In this document: positions 44,411 through 54,642 of the stretch, piece after piece | Numbering within the stretch: position 1 is the stretch's first letter | Layout of the letters: every line of letters starts with the position of its first letter | Origin: Acetobacterium fimetarium | GTDB taxonomy: Bacteria > Bacillota > Clostridia > Eubacteriales > Eubacteriaceae | Reading direction: 5' to 3' | DNA length: 62,149 bases | Assembly (NCBI RefSeq): GCF_014284475.1 | Contig: NZ_WJBC01000018.1 | Coordinates: 1-62,149 of the forward strand | Translations under genes and position numbers: made by a program | The notes under the pieces: generated by a model | Seen by the model: the letters and a program-made list of their open reading frames with translations, nothing else | The model's database searches: none | What the model was told of the DNA's origin: nothing

Positions 44411-47400
44411 AAAAAACAGTAACAGGTATTCTGATCATCGTTCTGCTGACAACAGGGGCTTTTCCGGCGACAGCTCTGGCGCAGGATAATTCGGTTGATA
44501 CCGCAGCAACGGTCGGAGTCGAGTATGAAACCCATATTCAGGATTACGGATGGGAAACAAGCTGGGTGCCGGATGGAAATCTTTCCGGAACTGTCGGTCA
44601 GGCCAAGCGTCTGGAGGCGTTGAGGGTTGAATTGACCGGCGATGTGCCAGCCGGCGCGACAATTGAAACAAGCGTCCACGTGGAAAACAAGGGCGATATG
44701 AGTCCGGTTGCCATGGGGAAAATGGCCGGAACCCAGGGCGAGGGGCTTCGGATGGAAAGCATCAAGCTGGAACTCAAGAATCTTCCCGGTTACACCATCA
44801 AATACAACGTTCATGTGGAGAATCAGGGCTGGCTGCGGGATCAGCTGGACGATTCAACCTGGTTTGTCGGCGGCGAATACGCCGGCACCAAAGGTTATGG
44901 CCTGCGTCTGGAAGCCATCCGGATCAAGCTGGTCAAGCTGAATACCGATTATGACACCTATCTGGCGGCGCTGGCGCAGGTGACGGAATCCGATTATACC
45001 TCCGATTCGTGGACGGCCTATCAGACGGTCGTCAAAGCCAATGCGGCAACGGCGAAAGATACCGCCACCAAAATAAAAACGGCAACGGCCAATATCACCA
45101 AGGCCCAGGCCAAGCTAGTCAAAGGAAAAAACATGGCCAACTACAAAGCAGCGCTTGCTGCTGCGGTGGAAGTCGAGTGTACGGCGGACACCTGGGCAGA
45201 ATACCAGAAAGTCCTAGATGCCAATGTAGTCAGTCAGCTCAATACCCAGGCTGAAATTGACAAGGCCACTGCGAATCTTCTGGCAGCTCAGAAAAAGCTC
45301 AAACGAAAGGTCGATTTCACAAAATACAAAGAAGCCTTGGCTTCGGTGAGAGAACCAGACTTTACAGCAGAGACCTGGGCAGAATACCAGGCCACGATTA
45401 GCGGGATCGTCATCATCGAGGAAAGCAGCCAGACCGAGGTGGATGCCGCCACACAGAAGATCATTGAAGCTCAGAACAAGATGGTGCGCAAATACGATTT
45501 CAGTGCTTACAATGCGCTGCTGGAGGCAGTCAAACAGAAAGACTATACCGATGTCAGCTGGGCCATCTACCAGATCATTTTGAGTGAAAATGTGGTGGAC
45601 AGCAGTAATACCCAGAGTGAAATTGAAACCGCCATCAAAAATATTGAAACCGCCCAGAAAAAACTGGTCAGGGCCAGCGATCTGATTGCATATACAGCGA
45701 CATTAAGTGTTGCCATCAAAGCGAATTATACGACCGCTTCCTGGGTGATTTATCAGAAAGTGGTCGAAGCGAATGTGGTCACCGGCAACCATACCCAGGC
45801 TGAGGTCAACACTGCTGTGGCGAACATTCAGGCTGCCCAGAAAAAACTGGTCAGAGTCGGTATCATGACCGAATACGATGAGCTGCTGCTGAAGGTCAAA
45901 CAGTCGGACTACACCACCAAATCCTGGGATACTTACATCAAAGTCGTGGCGGCCAGCCCGGTAACCGCGGCCAGCGGGCAGTCCGCGATCGATGCTGCCA
46001 TCATCAAGATTGAAGCGGCGCAGCTGAAACTGGTGCGCCGGGGTGATCTGACCAAGTACAATGCAGCCATTAATGCGTGCAAAGAAAGCGCCTATACATC
46101 AAAGACCTGGGCAGTCTATAAAAGTGTTCTGAATGCAAATGTCAGAACCTTTGACGATACCCAGACTGTGATTGATGCTTCGACGGCAAAGATTCTGGAG
46201 GCCCAGAAAGCGCTGGCCAAGAAGGGCGATCTGACGGCTTACCGGGCGCTGATCGATACTAAAGCCCTGGAACAGGATAAGTATACGGTCAAGTCCTGGG
46301 CCGTTTACCAGAGCAGTTTGAAAGGCAAAGTCATGACGACAGATAATTCCCAGACAGAGATCGATGCGGCCATTGTGGCGATTACCGAGTTTCAGAGAGC
46401 CCTGGCTGAAAAAGGCGATCTGACAAAATACAACGTGGCGCTGGCAAAAGGCGAGGCAAGAAAAGCGACGTGCACGACGGCCTCCTACACAGCTTACCAG
46501 AATAAATTAACCAGTACAAAAATATCAGGTATCAGTATAAATAAAATGACTACGGAGAATACACAGGATGACATTACAGCTGCAACAGCGGCAATAGAGG
46601 ATGCACAACTATTGCTGGTGGATATTGCCGTCGGGCCTTATCAGGAATACCTGAAGGCGCTGGCAGCGGTCACGAAGGACGATTATCGGACCACCTACTG
46701 GAATACCTACCAGACAGTGGTCAAGGCCAATGTGAGAACCACCGAGGACGATACGGCCAAGATTGAAGCATCCATCGACGCAATTCAGGCGGCTCAGGAT
46801 GTCCTCAATCAGACTGGTCTGGTCGCAAAAGACGCGCTGGCAGCCTATACTGCCCTGAAGAACGGTGTGAATAAGGCGGATTATACGACAGATTCATGGG
46901 CGGATTACCTGAAAGTCCTGGCACTGCCGGCCAATATTGTGACCCGGGAAAACAGCAGGACGGAGATAGAGACGGCCACCGCGGCTATTGCGGCGGCCCA
47001 GGCAAAACTGATTCCGGTTGGCCGGTTTGACGGGTTTTTAAAAGCCATTGAGCTTTACACTTATGATCTGCAGCATCAGACCAACAAAATCGGGAGCATC
47101 ACGAAGCGCTACATCGATTCCGGAAATCAGACCTATCTGAATCAATGGAATGCTTACAAAACCACGGTGGAAGGCTTTGCAAATTTCGATGCGGCAGGAA
47201 AAGGTACCCCGAATGCGGTACTTCTGAGTGCCAGTGCCGAGGTGGTCAATGATGCAACAAACACCATTTTGAAGGATAAAAACAAGGTGACGCCGCTGGT
47301 GGACATGACCGCCTATTACACGGCGGTGAACAAAGTGCCATATGGGACGGAAGCGGAAATAGCCGAAACCACCAAAAAATATACCAAAAGCAGTCTGGAC

Positions 47401-48792
47401 GTGTATCTGATTGCCTACAACAATGTCAAAGACAATATCATCAAGGAACCGATTTTGATTACGCATCAGGCGGTGGTATCCAAAGCGACTGGTATTCTTG
47501 CGACGGCCCAGACCCATCTGGTGGTAAAACCGAATATCAGCATCGGTACCAAGTTTGGAAATGAAGTTGAAGCATTTGGCAATTTGAGTCCGGACAGCAG
47601 CAACTATACCGCGGCGACCTGGACGGCTTATGAAGCGAAATACAATTACTACATCAACAATTATAGTGTTGAAAAGAATTCGCAGACGGACTATGATCTG
47701 GCCGGAGATGAGCTTAAAAAACTGAGAGCGGCGCTGGTATTTTCGGCAGGCCATGTGGGAAGCGCGATCACCAAAGACAAGCTGGCAACAGGCGGCGTTA
47801 ATGTCGATACTGATCTGTTAACGAGGGCAAAAGATCTGGTTACTGCCGCTAAATACACCGGCTATACGGTTGCGCTGGCCACACCCACCGATCCAAAGAA
47901 CGCCGGCATCGATGCAAGCGGGAAGGTCATTCCCGGTGCGACCAGTATCACCATCAGCTTTATGATTACGCATGCTGACGATCCAACGACAACGGTAACC
48001 ATAACCGGTCTGATGGAAGCCAAGGCGGCGGCAGCGGAAGTGGCGCTGGCCGATTATAAAGCCAAAGCAGCGGCCGAGGTAAATCTTCTGGACGACAGCA
48101 ATGCGGCAGCTGCGACTGCGGCAAAAAAAGCAGCGGAAGATGCAATAAAAGCCTATAAGACTGATGACAGCTTTACTTATTTTGATGCCAGAATGACCGC
48201 GGCAGATCAGCTATATACCGCCGCTCAGAACATCAAAACAGCCTATGACGCTGCGGTTACTGCGAAAACGGCATTTGATAACGGAATTTCTGAGACAACG
48301 GTAGGTGCATTAAAAACGGCTTTGGAAAAACTGTCAACAGCAGCAGCACCAACAGGCGTTAATGCGGCTGCCACCGCCACGGCAGCCGCAGCGAACGACT
48401 ATGTTACGGCTACTAAAGCTGATGCCAAGCTTATTTTGGAGAGTGCATTCAAAGCAAACGTTGCAGCAGATCAAACAACCAATCAAGGCGAATTGGACAT
48501 AACAATGCCTTGAGTTGATGCACCGACTCTTGCAGATTTGACAGTAACCGTACCGACTACTGGTGCTTATGCTAACAAAATTCAAGTAACAAAAACCGCA
48601 TCTCCTGAGCTTTTAGTTAGTGCAGTAGATCCCTACACGGCGGCAGCCGGCACGGCAACAGTGACATTTGCACCGAAAGGCGATGTGGTAACATATTTTG
48701 GTGTGGAAAAAACGGTTTCAATTACAGTAACAATGCCAGTAGGTGGTGAAACGTCACCGGCAGCTTATACACCGCTGACCGTTTCAAAATAG
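44407..48792 (+). CDS. Large secreted ChW / FIVAR-repeat protein with an in-frame TGA
   Basis: Signal peptide (1–25). Three ChW repeats at about 37–77, 85–124 and 131–177. About 13 FIVAR-type helical repeats of ~65–70 residues (180–1150; each with a YxxxLxxVxxxDYTxxSWxxYQ pattern and an AxxxIxxAQxxLV end). An Ala/Thr/Lys-rich helical stretch follows to 1368. A TGA at 48511–48513 stops the frame, but the same frame stays open to TAG at 48790–48792 and encodes ~92 further residues of beta-rich, bacterial-Ig-like sequence (DLTVTVPTTGAYANKIQVTK…VSITVTMPVGG). The short form ends at 48513. The long form needs read-through or means that the gene was recently truncated. Confidence 0.8.
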
Positions 48793-48893
48793 GTCTCCGG
48801 CAATTTTACAGCGGTGAGGTTCAATCACCGAGAATCGTTGTTTATCAACAGCAGCATCCGGGCGTGCAGGTCGCCCCTTAAAAATTAATCCCA

Positions 48894-48934
48894 ACAAAAA
48901 AACTGGCTTCCAGATTAGGAAACCAGTTTTTTTT
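48894..48934. terminator. Bidirectional terminator
   Basis: AAAAACTGG(C)TTCC/GGAA(A)CCAGTTTTTTTT with A-run before and T-run after, between the FIVAR gene and the convergent protease gene. Confidence 0.8.
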
Positions 48935-48947
48935 ATTGGGTATTGGA

Positions 48948-48974
48948 TATGTAGGGGTGATTGCCAATCGCCCG
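48948..48974. repeat. GTAGGGGTGATTG-type REP hairpin
   Basis: Stem GGGTGATTG/CAATCGCCC, headed by GTAG, with a G·T pair; a weaker member of the GTAG family. Confidence 0.6.
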
Positions 48975-48985
48975 TGAACGCGTGT

Positions 48986-50722
48986 TTAATTGCTCACAAA
49001 TGCGGTAGCGGTAGAGCCGGGAGCCTTCATGCCTTTCGGTACGATCTCGATGCGGATGGCTTCCAGCCGATAGGCCAGGCCTTCGGTTCCGGCGCTGTCG
49101 CCATTCTTGGCCCAACCCAGCCAGCCGAGGTTTTCGGCATGCACCTGGTAGTAGACATCAAACAATTGGGCATCGGCACCGGTGAGCTCGATCTGAATCG
49201 CTTCCAGCCGCAGGGACTGGCCGTAGGTACCGCTCATCGTGCCATCGGCGACATAATCCTGCCAGCCGATATTCTCGACCTGAGTTTTGTATTTCACACC
49301 GAGGTCGGCGGCTTTTTTGTCCACATTGATTTCAATGCCTTCCAGGCGGAGGGCCTGTCCGGCAGTGCCGCTGAGTTCGCCATCGGTCTTCCATCCCTGC
49401 CAGCCCACATCCTGAACATGGGTCTGATAGGTGATTGAAGGGGTATTAGGCAGGGCCGCCAGGGCATCATCCAGTTTAATCAGTCCGTAGCCGTAGTAAC
49501 TGTCTTTACCGGCATCGCCAAAATCCTGAGCGGTGCTTTTTAGAATGGTTTCCACTTTGGCGCTGGTCAAACTGGGGTCGGCCGCCATCAGAACGGCACA
49601 GGCGCCGGCGACGACCGGACTGGCAAAGGATGTCCCGGATACGGCTTTATAGCTGCCATCACTGGTGGTCGTGTAGACGGCATTTCCCGGGGCAGTCAGA
49701 TCGACCTGATCGTTGTACTGGGAATAGCTGGCGATGGTGTCGGCACTGGTCGTTGCTCCGACCGAAATAACGCCGTTGTATGAGGCCGGATAGGAATATT
49801 GCCCGGCGTTGATATTATCGGCTTTTCCCTCGTTTCCCGATGATGAGACCAGAACTTTGCCGGCACTGGTGGCATTGGTGATGGCTGTTTCCAGAGCCGG
49901 CGAAGCATCGTACCAGCCAAAACTCATGTTGATAACCTTCACATCAGATCGGCTTGCGGCATCGTACAAGGCCGCGCAGATGCTGGCTTTACTCAAGTTG
50001 GTATCGCCTTCAAAGGTTCCGCCGACCCGGTAGGGGGCAATTTTGACATTGGCGGTTCCGGCAATGCCGGCGATGCCGATGCTGTTGTTGGCGGTGGCGG
50101 CGATCACCCCGCTGACTTTGGTGCCGTGGCCGGCAATGTCTTTGATATCCAGTGTGTCATCGACGTAGTCGTAACCGGCAACGGTTTTTCCGATCAGGTC
50201 CGGGTGCTGGATGTTGAGACCGGTATCGATAACGGCGACAACGATGGGTTCGCTGTTGGTTATTTGATTCCAGGTGACGTCGGTACCGATGCGCCCGAAC
50301 TGCCAGGCGGTCGTCAGATCAGGATCGTCAGGCAGGGCTGTCGTCTGGAGGTAGCTGTTTTTTTCAGCCACCAGTACATTGGGATTGGTCTGCAGCTCGG
50401 TGATCATCGAATCTGCATCGATGCCATCATTGACTTCAATGACATCCACCCGGGGGGAGAGTGTTGCTCCGCTTTTAATTTCCGAGGTGGTCAGGGAAAG
50501 ATTTCCGATGCTGGCCTGATGATCCTTATAAATGACGATGATTTCCTGGTCGATATTTGAATTTTCATTGATCGTTGAGACTTCGTCCAGGCTTTGGACA
50601 ACCATTGATTGGCTGGCTGTCTGATTTAAAATGGGTTGGTTCTCTGCGAATACCCCTAAGGGGCTGGTAGTTGCAATTAAAGCCATCATCAGTAAAAATA
50701 CGATTGATTTTTTTAATTTCAC
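48986..50722 (-). CDS. Secreted subtilisin-like (S8) protease with C-terminal ChW repeats
   Basis: A 578-residue protease. Signal peptide 1–26 (VFAEN). A propeptide I9-like region is at ~60–130 (EIIVIYKDHQ, NPNVLVAEKN). The S8 catalytic domain is at ~140–420: Asp in VVAVIDTGLNIQHPDL, His in DIAGHGTKVSGVIAAT, oxyanion Asn in VLVSSSGNEG and Ser in GTSFASPVVAGACAVLM. Three ChW repeats occupy ~435–570 (HVQDVGWQGWKTDGELSGTA and similar). It probably trims or matures ChW proteins at the cell surface, the same anchor placing enzyme and substrate together. That is inference. The start is GTG 50722 with AAAGGAA eight bases before it. Confidence 0.93.
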   Translation of the reverse strand: MKLKKSIVFLLMMALIATTSPLGVFAENQPILNQTASQSMVVQSLDEVSTINENSNIDQEIIVIYKDHQASIGNLSLTTSEIKSGATLSPRVDVIEVNDGIDADSMITELQTNPNVLVAEKNSYLQTTALPDDPDLTTAWQFGRIGTDVTWNQITNSEPIVVAVIDTGLNIQHPDLIGKTVAGYDYVDDTLDIKDIAGHGTKVSGVIAATANNSIGIAGIAGTANVKIAPYRVGGTFEGDTNLSKASICAALYDAASRSDVKVINMSFGWYDASPALETAITNATSAGKVLVSSSGNEGKADNINAGQYSYPASYNGVISVGATTSADTIASYSQYNDQVDLTAPGNAVYTTTSDGSYKAVSGTSFASPVVAGACAVLMAADPSLTSAKVETILKSTAQDFGDAGKDSYYGYGLIKLDDALAALPNTPSITYQTHVQDVGWQGWKTDGELSGTAGQALRLEGIEINVDKKAADLGVKYKTQVENIGWQDYVADGTMSGTYGQSLRLEAIQIELTGADAQLFDVYYQVHAENLGWLGWAKNGDSAGTEGLAYRLEAIRIEIVPKGMKAPGSTATAFVSN

Positions 50723-50890
50723 TGGGGGTGTTCCTTTCTGGTTTGTGTATATGCCCATATTATAATACATCCGTTGTCTTAAAACATTAAAAAAAACAAT
50801 TTTTTTTCATTTTAATGAAGAAAGCGCCGTTTCCATCGCTGATGGTTGGCAGCGATGCTGTCAGAGGCTTTTCACTGACAGAAGTAAACG

Positions 50891-50919
50891 TTGCAAAAAA
50901 TCATCAGAAGGTGTAAAAT
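50891..50919 (+). promoter_or_regulatory. Promoter of the 51-kb ChW gene
   Basis: TTGCAA (50891–50896), 17 bp, TAAAAT (50914–50919). The flank CAGAAGGTGTAAAATTCA is shared almost unchanged with 14531–14550 (CAAGAAGGTGTAGAATTCA). Confidence 0.7.
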
Positions 50920-50980
50920 TCAAAGGAGTGAAGTGCTAGTATTTAAAAGAATTAAAAATAAATAAATGGAGGATTAACGC

Positions 50981-52987
50981 GTGAAGAAGATTACGGTGGG
51001 TATTTTATCAGCAATTTTAATGCTGTTTATGGTTTTATCATCCAGTGCTTTTGCCGCTGAAGAAAATACGGTTACGACGGTGGCTGAAGCTGCCGGCGTT
51101 CGGTATACAACACATATCGAGAATAAGGGCTGGGAGTCCAGCTGGAAAACCAATGGCGCCCTTTCCGGTACGGTTGGTGAAGCTTTGCGTTTGGAAGCGC
51201 TGCGAGTGGAACTGACGGGTACGCTGCCGACGGGTGCCAATATTCAAACCTATGTTCATGTTCAGGATCAAGGCGATTTAGGTCCTGTTGAGATGGGGAC
51301 AGTGGCCGGTACCGAAGGTAAAGGGCTGCGTCTTGAAAGCATCAAACTGGTTCTTAATAATCTTCCCGGCTATGTGCTGAAGTACAATGTGCAGGTTGAG
51401 AATAAGGGGTGGTTGAAGGATGAAAATGATAACACCAATTGGTTTGTCGGCGGAGAGGCTGCCGGTACTACCGGTGAGAGCCTGCGACTGGAAGCGATCA
51501 AGATTGTGCTGATCCAGACATCCGATCTGACCAAATACAATGCGGCCCTGGCGGCTGTTAAAGAGGCGGATTATCGGACGGAGTCCTGGGCTGCCTATAA
51601 ATTAGTGGTGGATGGTAATGTGGTCACCATGGCCAATACGCAAACGGAAATCAATGCGGCGACGGCGGCGATTGTTAAAGCCCAGCAAAGTTTAGTCAAG
51701 AAAACAGATTTAAGCGTCTATAATGATGCGTTGGCAGCCGTAACAGAAAAAGATTACACTGTGGCTTCCTGGTCGGCTTATCAGACAGTGGTGAACGCTA
51801 ACGTTGTGGCGGAGTCAGATACTCAGGCCAAGGTTAATGAGGCTGTCGTTGCCATTCTTGGAGCACAGAAAAAGCTGGTTAAATTAACTAATCTGGCCGA
51901 CTATGAGGCGGCTCTGGCGGCGGTCACAGAGGATCAGGTAAAAACCGGCTGGAATGAATATAAAGCAGTAGTGGATGCCAATGTCGTCACCGCGGCGGAT
52001 ACTCAGGTGAAAGTGAATGCGGCAACAACGGCCATTTTAGCGGCCCAGAAAAACCTGACGTTTTATTCCGATATGACGGAGTTTAACAAGGCCATTGCGC
52101 TGTATCTGCAATATGGTGCAGAGGCCGACAATGCGCCTTATACCAAATCGACCTGGGATGCCTATACGGCAGAATGCGAACTGTACGGAACCCTGGAAAA
52201 CGGCGTATGGTCATACGATGTAATCTCAAAGAACAGCGATCAGAACATGATTAAAACGGCGATGTACGATATCAGCGGTTATATCATGAAACTGGTTAAA
52301 ACAGCTGATATCACAGCGTTTAATACCGCAAAGAATATCAAAGTCACAGATGGCCCTTATACGACGGCTTCCTTTGCCGCTTACAGTAAGGACAGCCAGG
52401 TCAAAGCGATTACCGAGATTCCCATTGATACCTTGAAAGGTTATTCGCAGAGTGTCGTGGATGGTTACACCAATACGCTGATTGCGCTTCAGAATGAAAT
52501 ACTGGTTATGGGCGCGGATATGACGGATTACAATGCGGCTTTAGCTGCTGTTAAAGAGAGCAATTACTCACCTGCTTCCTGGACAGCCTACCAGACCGTT
52601 GTTGCAGCTAATGTTGTAACTTATGAAAATACACAGGAAGATGTTGCGGCGGCGACAGCGGAGATCGTAGCAGCCCAGAAAAATCTGGTCTATACAGCAG
52701 CTTATGTGTTGCAAAATGCCAAGATCAACACGGCCAACTTTGGCGTGCAGCATGTCGGTGACAGTATCATTACGCGCGCTGAACACCTGATCGCAGATGC
52801 CGGATTCAATCAGTACGATTATACGGTTTCCTTTACCCGTATTGATAATACCATCGCTGTGATCAATCCGACGACCGGTGTGATTTTAAATATTGGCCCC
52901 GGTACGGTAACGGTGACCTTCACGGTTACGCCTAAGGATGGTTCGGAAGCAGCTACGACAGACAACGTAAAAGTAGTTCTTAACTGA
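50981..52987 (+). CDS. Secreted ChW / FIVAR-repeat protein
   Basis: A 668-residue protein starting at GTG with GGAGG upstream. The signal peptide (1–26, AFAAEE) is very close to that of the 1400-residue ChW protein. Three ChW repeats are at about 38–78, 86–125 and 132–180, nearly colinear with the 44.4-kb gene (NKGWESSWKTNGALSGTVGE; GWLKDENDNTNWFVGGEAAG). About six FIVAR-type repeats follow (180–570), then a short beta domain with GPGTVTVTFTVTPKDG. It looks like a shorter paralogue of the 44407 gene. It is followed by a terminator. Confidence 0.9.
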   Translation: MKKITVGILSAILMLFMVLSSSAFAAEENTVTTVAEAAGVRYTTHIENKGWESSWKTNGALSGTVGEALRLEALRVELTGTLPTGANIQTYVHVQDQGDLGPVEMGTVAGTEGKGLRLESIKLVLNNLPGYVLKYNVQVENKGWLKDENDNTNWFVGGEAAGTTGESLRLEAIKIVLIQTSDLTKYNAALAAVKEADYRTESWAAYKLVVDGNVVTMANTQTEINAATAAIVKAQQSLVKKTDLSVYNDALAAVTEKDYTVASWSAYQTVVNANVVAESDTQAKVNEAVVAILGAQKKLVKLTNLADYEAALAAVTEDQVKTGWNEYKAVVDANVVTAADTQVKVNAATTAILAAQKNLTFYSDMTEFNKAIALYLQYGAEADNAPYTKSTWDAYTAECELYGTLENGVWSYDVISKNSDQNMIKTAMYDISGYIMKLVKTADITAFNTAKNIKVTDGPYTTASFAAYSKDSQVKAITEIPIDTLKGYSQSVVDGYTNTLIALQNEILVMGADMTDYNAALAAVKESNYSPASWTAYQTVVAANVVTYENTQEDVAAATAEIVAAQKNLVYTAAYVLQNAKINTANFGVQHVGDSIITRAEHLIADAGFNQYDYTVSFTRIDNTIAVINPTTGVILNIGPGTVTVTFTVTPKDGSEAATTDNVKVVLN

Positions 52988-53004
52988 GAAACAATTTATT
53001 ATTT

Positions 53005-53034
53005 GAACCCCCAGGTTTTGCCGGGGGTTCTTTT
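53005..53034 (+). terminator. Terminator after the 51-kb ChW gene
   Basis: GAACCCCC/GGGGGTTC with a ten-base loop, then TTTT, 17 bp after the stop. Confidence 0.85.
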
Positions 53035-53166
53035 AGATGGGGAAATCGGGTAGAATTTAAGCAACTTAATAAAATAAAATGTTAAAATGCAGAAAGAAGG
53101 AAAAAGAATTTTGGCTGACGCGATTGGGAAGCTGGCAGGAGCGTTAATCGGAGAACGGAGTAATTA

Positions 53167-53700
53167 ATGATGACCAATCAAAAAGAAAAACGAAATGACA
53201 ACATGAAGTGCCTGATCGCATGGATGTTAGTGGTGTTTTGGATGGCTGTGATTTTTTATTTTTCCAGTCAGCCGGCGGTTCAGTCAGCCAAACTCAGTAC
53301 CCATGTCACCCAGCTGACGATCAGCTTTTTCGGGGTCAACATGGGGATTGATGCGCTGGAGCATTATATCAGAAAGAGCGCCCATTTTCTTATTTTTCTG
53401 ATGCTTGGGGGATTGACCTTGCATGCTTTAAAATGGAGCAGGGTTTCCCGGGCCACGGTGGTGGCATTCGTCATCTGTGTCTTTTATGCCATCAGCGATG
53501 AGCTTCATCAGCTGTTTGCTCTGGGGCGCTCAGCGCAAGTCCGCGATGTGTTGATTGACAGCGTCGGTGCGGCAATGGGGATCATTCTCTGTGTGCTGTT
53601 GATCAAGCTGGTTGTGAAGATAAATTATTTGTATCTGGCAAGGAAGCAAGCAGCATTGGAAGACAAGCCGGCGAGGCCGCAGCCTTCCCGGATTGACTAA
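53167..53700 (+). CDS. VanZ family membrane protein
   Basis: A 177-residue protein with four membrane helices. VanZ-family signatures are the N-terminal FWMAVIFYFSSQPA, HYIRKSAHFLIFLMLGGLTL in the middle, and the loop AISDELHQLFALGRSAQVRDVLIDSVGAAMG. VanZ of the VanA cluster gives low-level teicoplanin resistance, but most members are chromosomal proteins of unknown function that act at the membrane. The ATG has GGAG about 9 bp upstream. It stands alone between the ChW gene and the convergent repressor gene. Confidence 0.88.
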   Translation: MMTNQKEKRNDNMKCLIAWMLVVFWMAVIFYFSSQPAVQSAKLSTHVTQLTISFFGVNMGIDALEHYIRKSAHFLIFLMLGGLTLHALKWSRVSRATVVAFVICVFYAISDELHQLFALGRSAQVRDVLIDSVGAAMGIILCVLLIKLVVKINYLYLARKQAALEDKPARPQPSRID

Positions 53701-53750
53701 TGTCTGCGGGCGATTGATAATGACCTAGGGGTCAGACCCTCGCCCCGACA
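53701..53750. repeat. REP hairpin with enlarged loop, left copy
   Basis: Contains ATAATGACCTAGGGGTCAGA followed by CCCTCGCCCC. An inverted copy lies at 59031–59079; the two flank the repressor–dinB locus. Confidence 0.7.
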
Positions 53751-53775
53751 AAATGATGCTCTTGAAATCAATAAG

Positions 53776-53813
53776 AAAATCACGGGTGAGCCATGGATCA
53801 CCCGTGATTTTTT
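53776..53813. terminator. Terminator between VanZ and the repressor gene
   Basis: 14-bp perfect stem AAAATCACGGGTGA/TCACCCGTGATTTT followed by T residues on the + strand. It also abuts the stop codon of the minus-strand repressor gene. Confidence 0.8.
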
Positions 53814-54528
53814 ATTGCGTCTGATGATATTTGGACAAAACCCTCCCGGCGATGCGGACGGAATCATACGCTTTTGGAAGAATCGGCGGATATTTGGGGT
53901 TGAAGGAAATAAATTGCTGATCCCGGTATTGTTTGATGTAGCCTTCGCTGTTGATGACGATGATGCCGACATCCCCTTCATTCAGATCGGCGACGGGTTC
54001 TACAAAGACGATGTCCCCGTTGAAAAAGGCCGGCTCCATGCTGTCTCCCGTAATCCGGACGGCATATTTGGCCGATGCCGGCGCGGCAGAAACCGGAAAG
54101 GGCCGGAATTCATACTGGTCGGAGTCCAGGTAGCTGCCGACCCCGGCAGAGGCGGGCAGCAGATAAAGCGGCAGCTCGCGTGTGGGTTGTGCGGGTTGCT
54201 TTGGAATGCGCTCCTGTTCGTAGGCAATGAACTGGGCGAGATTCTCAGCAAAAAGGAACTGCCCGTCGGCTGACAGTTGACGGTAAAGAACCATCATCTG
54301 GATTTCCTGGTCAGAATAGTGATCGGTCCCTTCGGTTTGGATCGGCTCCAGCTGTAGTTGATAATCCATGGCTGCCACCACGGCTTTTAACGTGTCGTAT
54401 TTGGGATTTTTGGTTTCACCGGATAATAATTTATGGATGGTCGGCAACGGAATGCCGGACTTTTCAGATAAATCATGAGCAGTCATTTTTGACTGTTTTT
54501 TTAATGTCTTGATTTTTTCAGTAATCAT
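53812..54528 (-). CDS. HTH–S24 repressor (LexA/UmuD-like autocleavage protein)
   Basis: A 238-residue repressor. The N-terminal XRE helix-turn-helix (residues 5–60) reads MTAHDLSEKSGIPLPTIHKLLSGE. The C-terminal S24 peptidase domain (about 125–235) has the Ala-Gly cleavage pair in ASAGVGSYLD, the catalytic Ser in GDSMEP and the Lys in GYIKQY. Proteins of this kind cut themselves when RecA is active and so release their genes. It is divergent from dinB with a palindrome (TAACCATCAACGGTTA) between them, so it most likely controls dinB and itself. The start has GAGGTGA next to the ATG. Confidence 0.88.
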   Translation of the reverse strand: MITEKIKTLKKQSKMTAHDLSEKSGIPLPTIHKLLSGETKNPKYDTLKAVVAAMDYQLQLEPIQTEGTDHYSDQEIQMMVLYRQLSADGQFLFAENLAQFIAYEQERIPKQPAQPTRELPLYLLPASAGVGSYLDSDQYEFRPFPVSAAPASAKYAVRITGDSMEPAFFNGDIVFVEPVADLNEGDVGIIVINSEGYIKQYRDQQFISFNPKYPPILPKAYDSVRIAGRVLSKYHQTQ

Positions 54529-54580
54529 TTTATCACCTCGGCTTTATTATAAAGGATAGACAGAAAATTTTCAATAATAA

Positions 54581-54596
54581 TAACCATCAACGGTTA
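54581..54596. promoter_or_regulatory. Candidate operator of the HTH–S24 repressor
   Basis: TAACCATCAACGGTTA, a nearly perfect 16-bp palindrome (TAACC/GGTTA ends) in the intergenic region shared by the repressor gene and dinB. Related half sites occur at 54631–54637 (TGGGTAT) and 54661–54669 (GGTTATGAT). Confidence 0.5.
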
Positions 54597-54612
54597 AAAA
54601 TATATTTAAAGA

Positions 54613-54642
54613 TTGACAAATTATCATTAATGGGTATATTAT
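54613..54642 (+). promoter_or_regulatory. dinB promoter
   Basis: Perfect -35 TTGACA (54613–54618) and -10 TATATT (54635–54640, 16-bp spacer) or TATTAT (54637–54642, 18-bp spacer), about 100 bp before the dinB start. Confidence 0.75.

Noticed and set aside
47038-47754. 238-codon minus-strand frame opposite the FIVAR gene
   Set aside because: Composition (Ile/Phe/Arg-rich) and position are those of an antisense shadow of the repeat protein.
48511-48513. Selenocysteine at the in-frame TGA
   Set aside because: No redox-type context and no evident SECIS hairpin right after it; a Cys or Sec makes no sense in a coat-protein linker.
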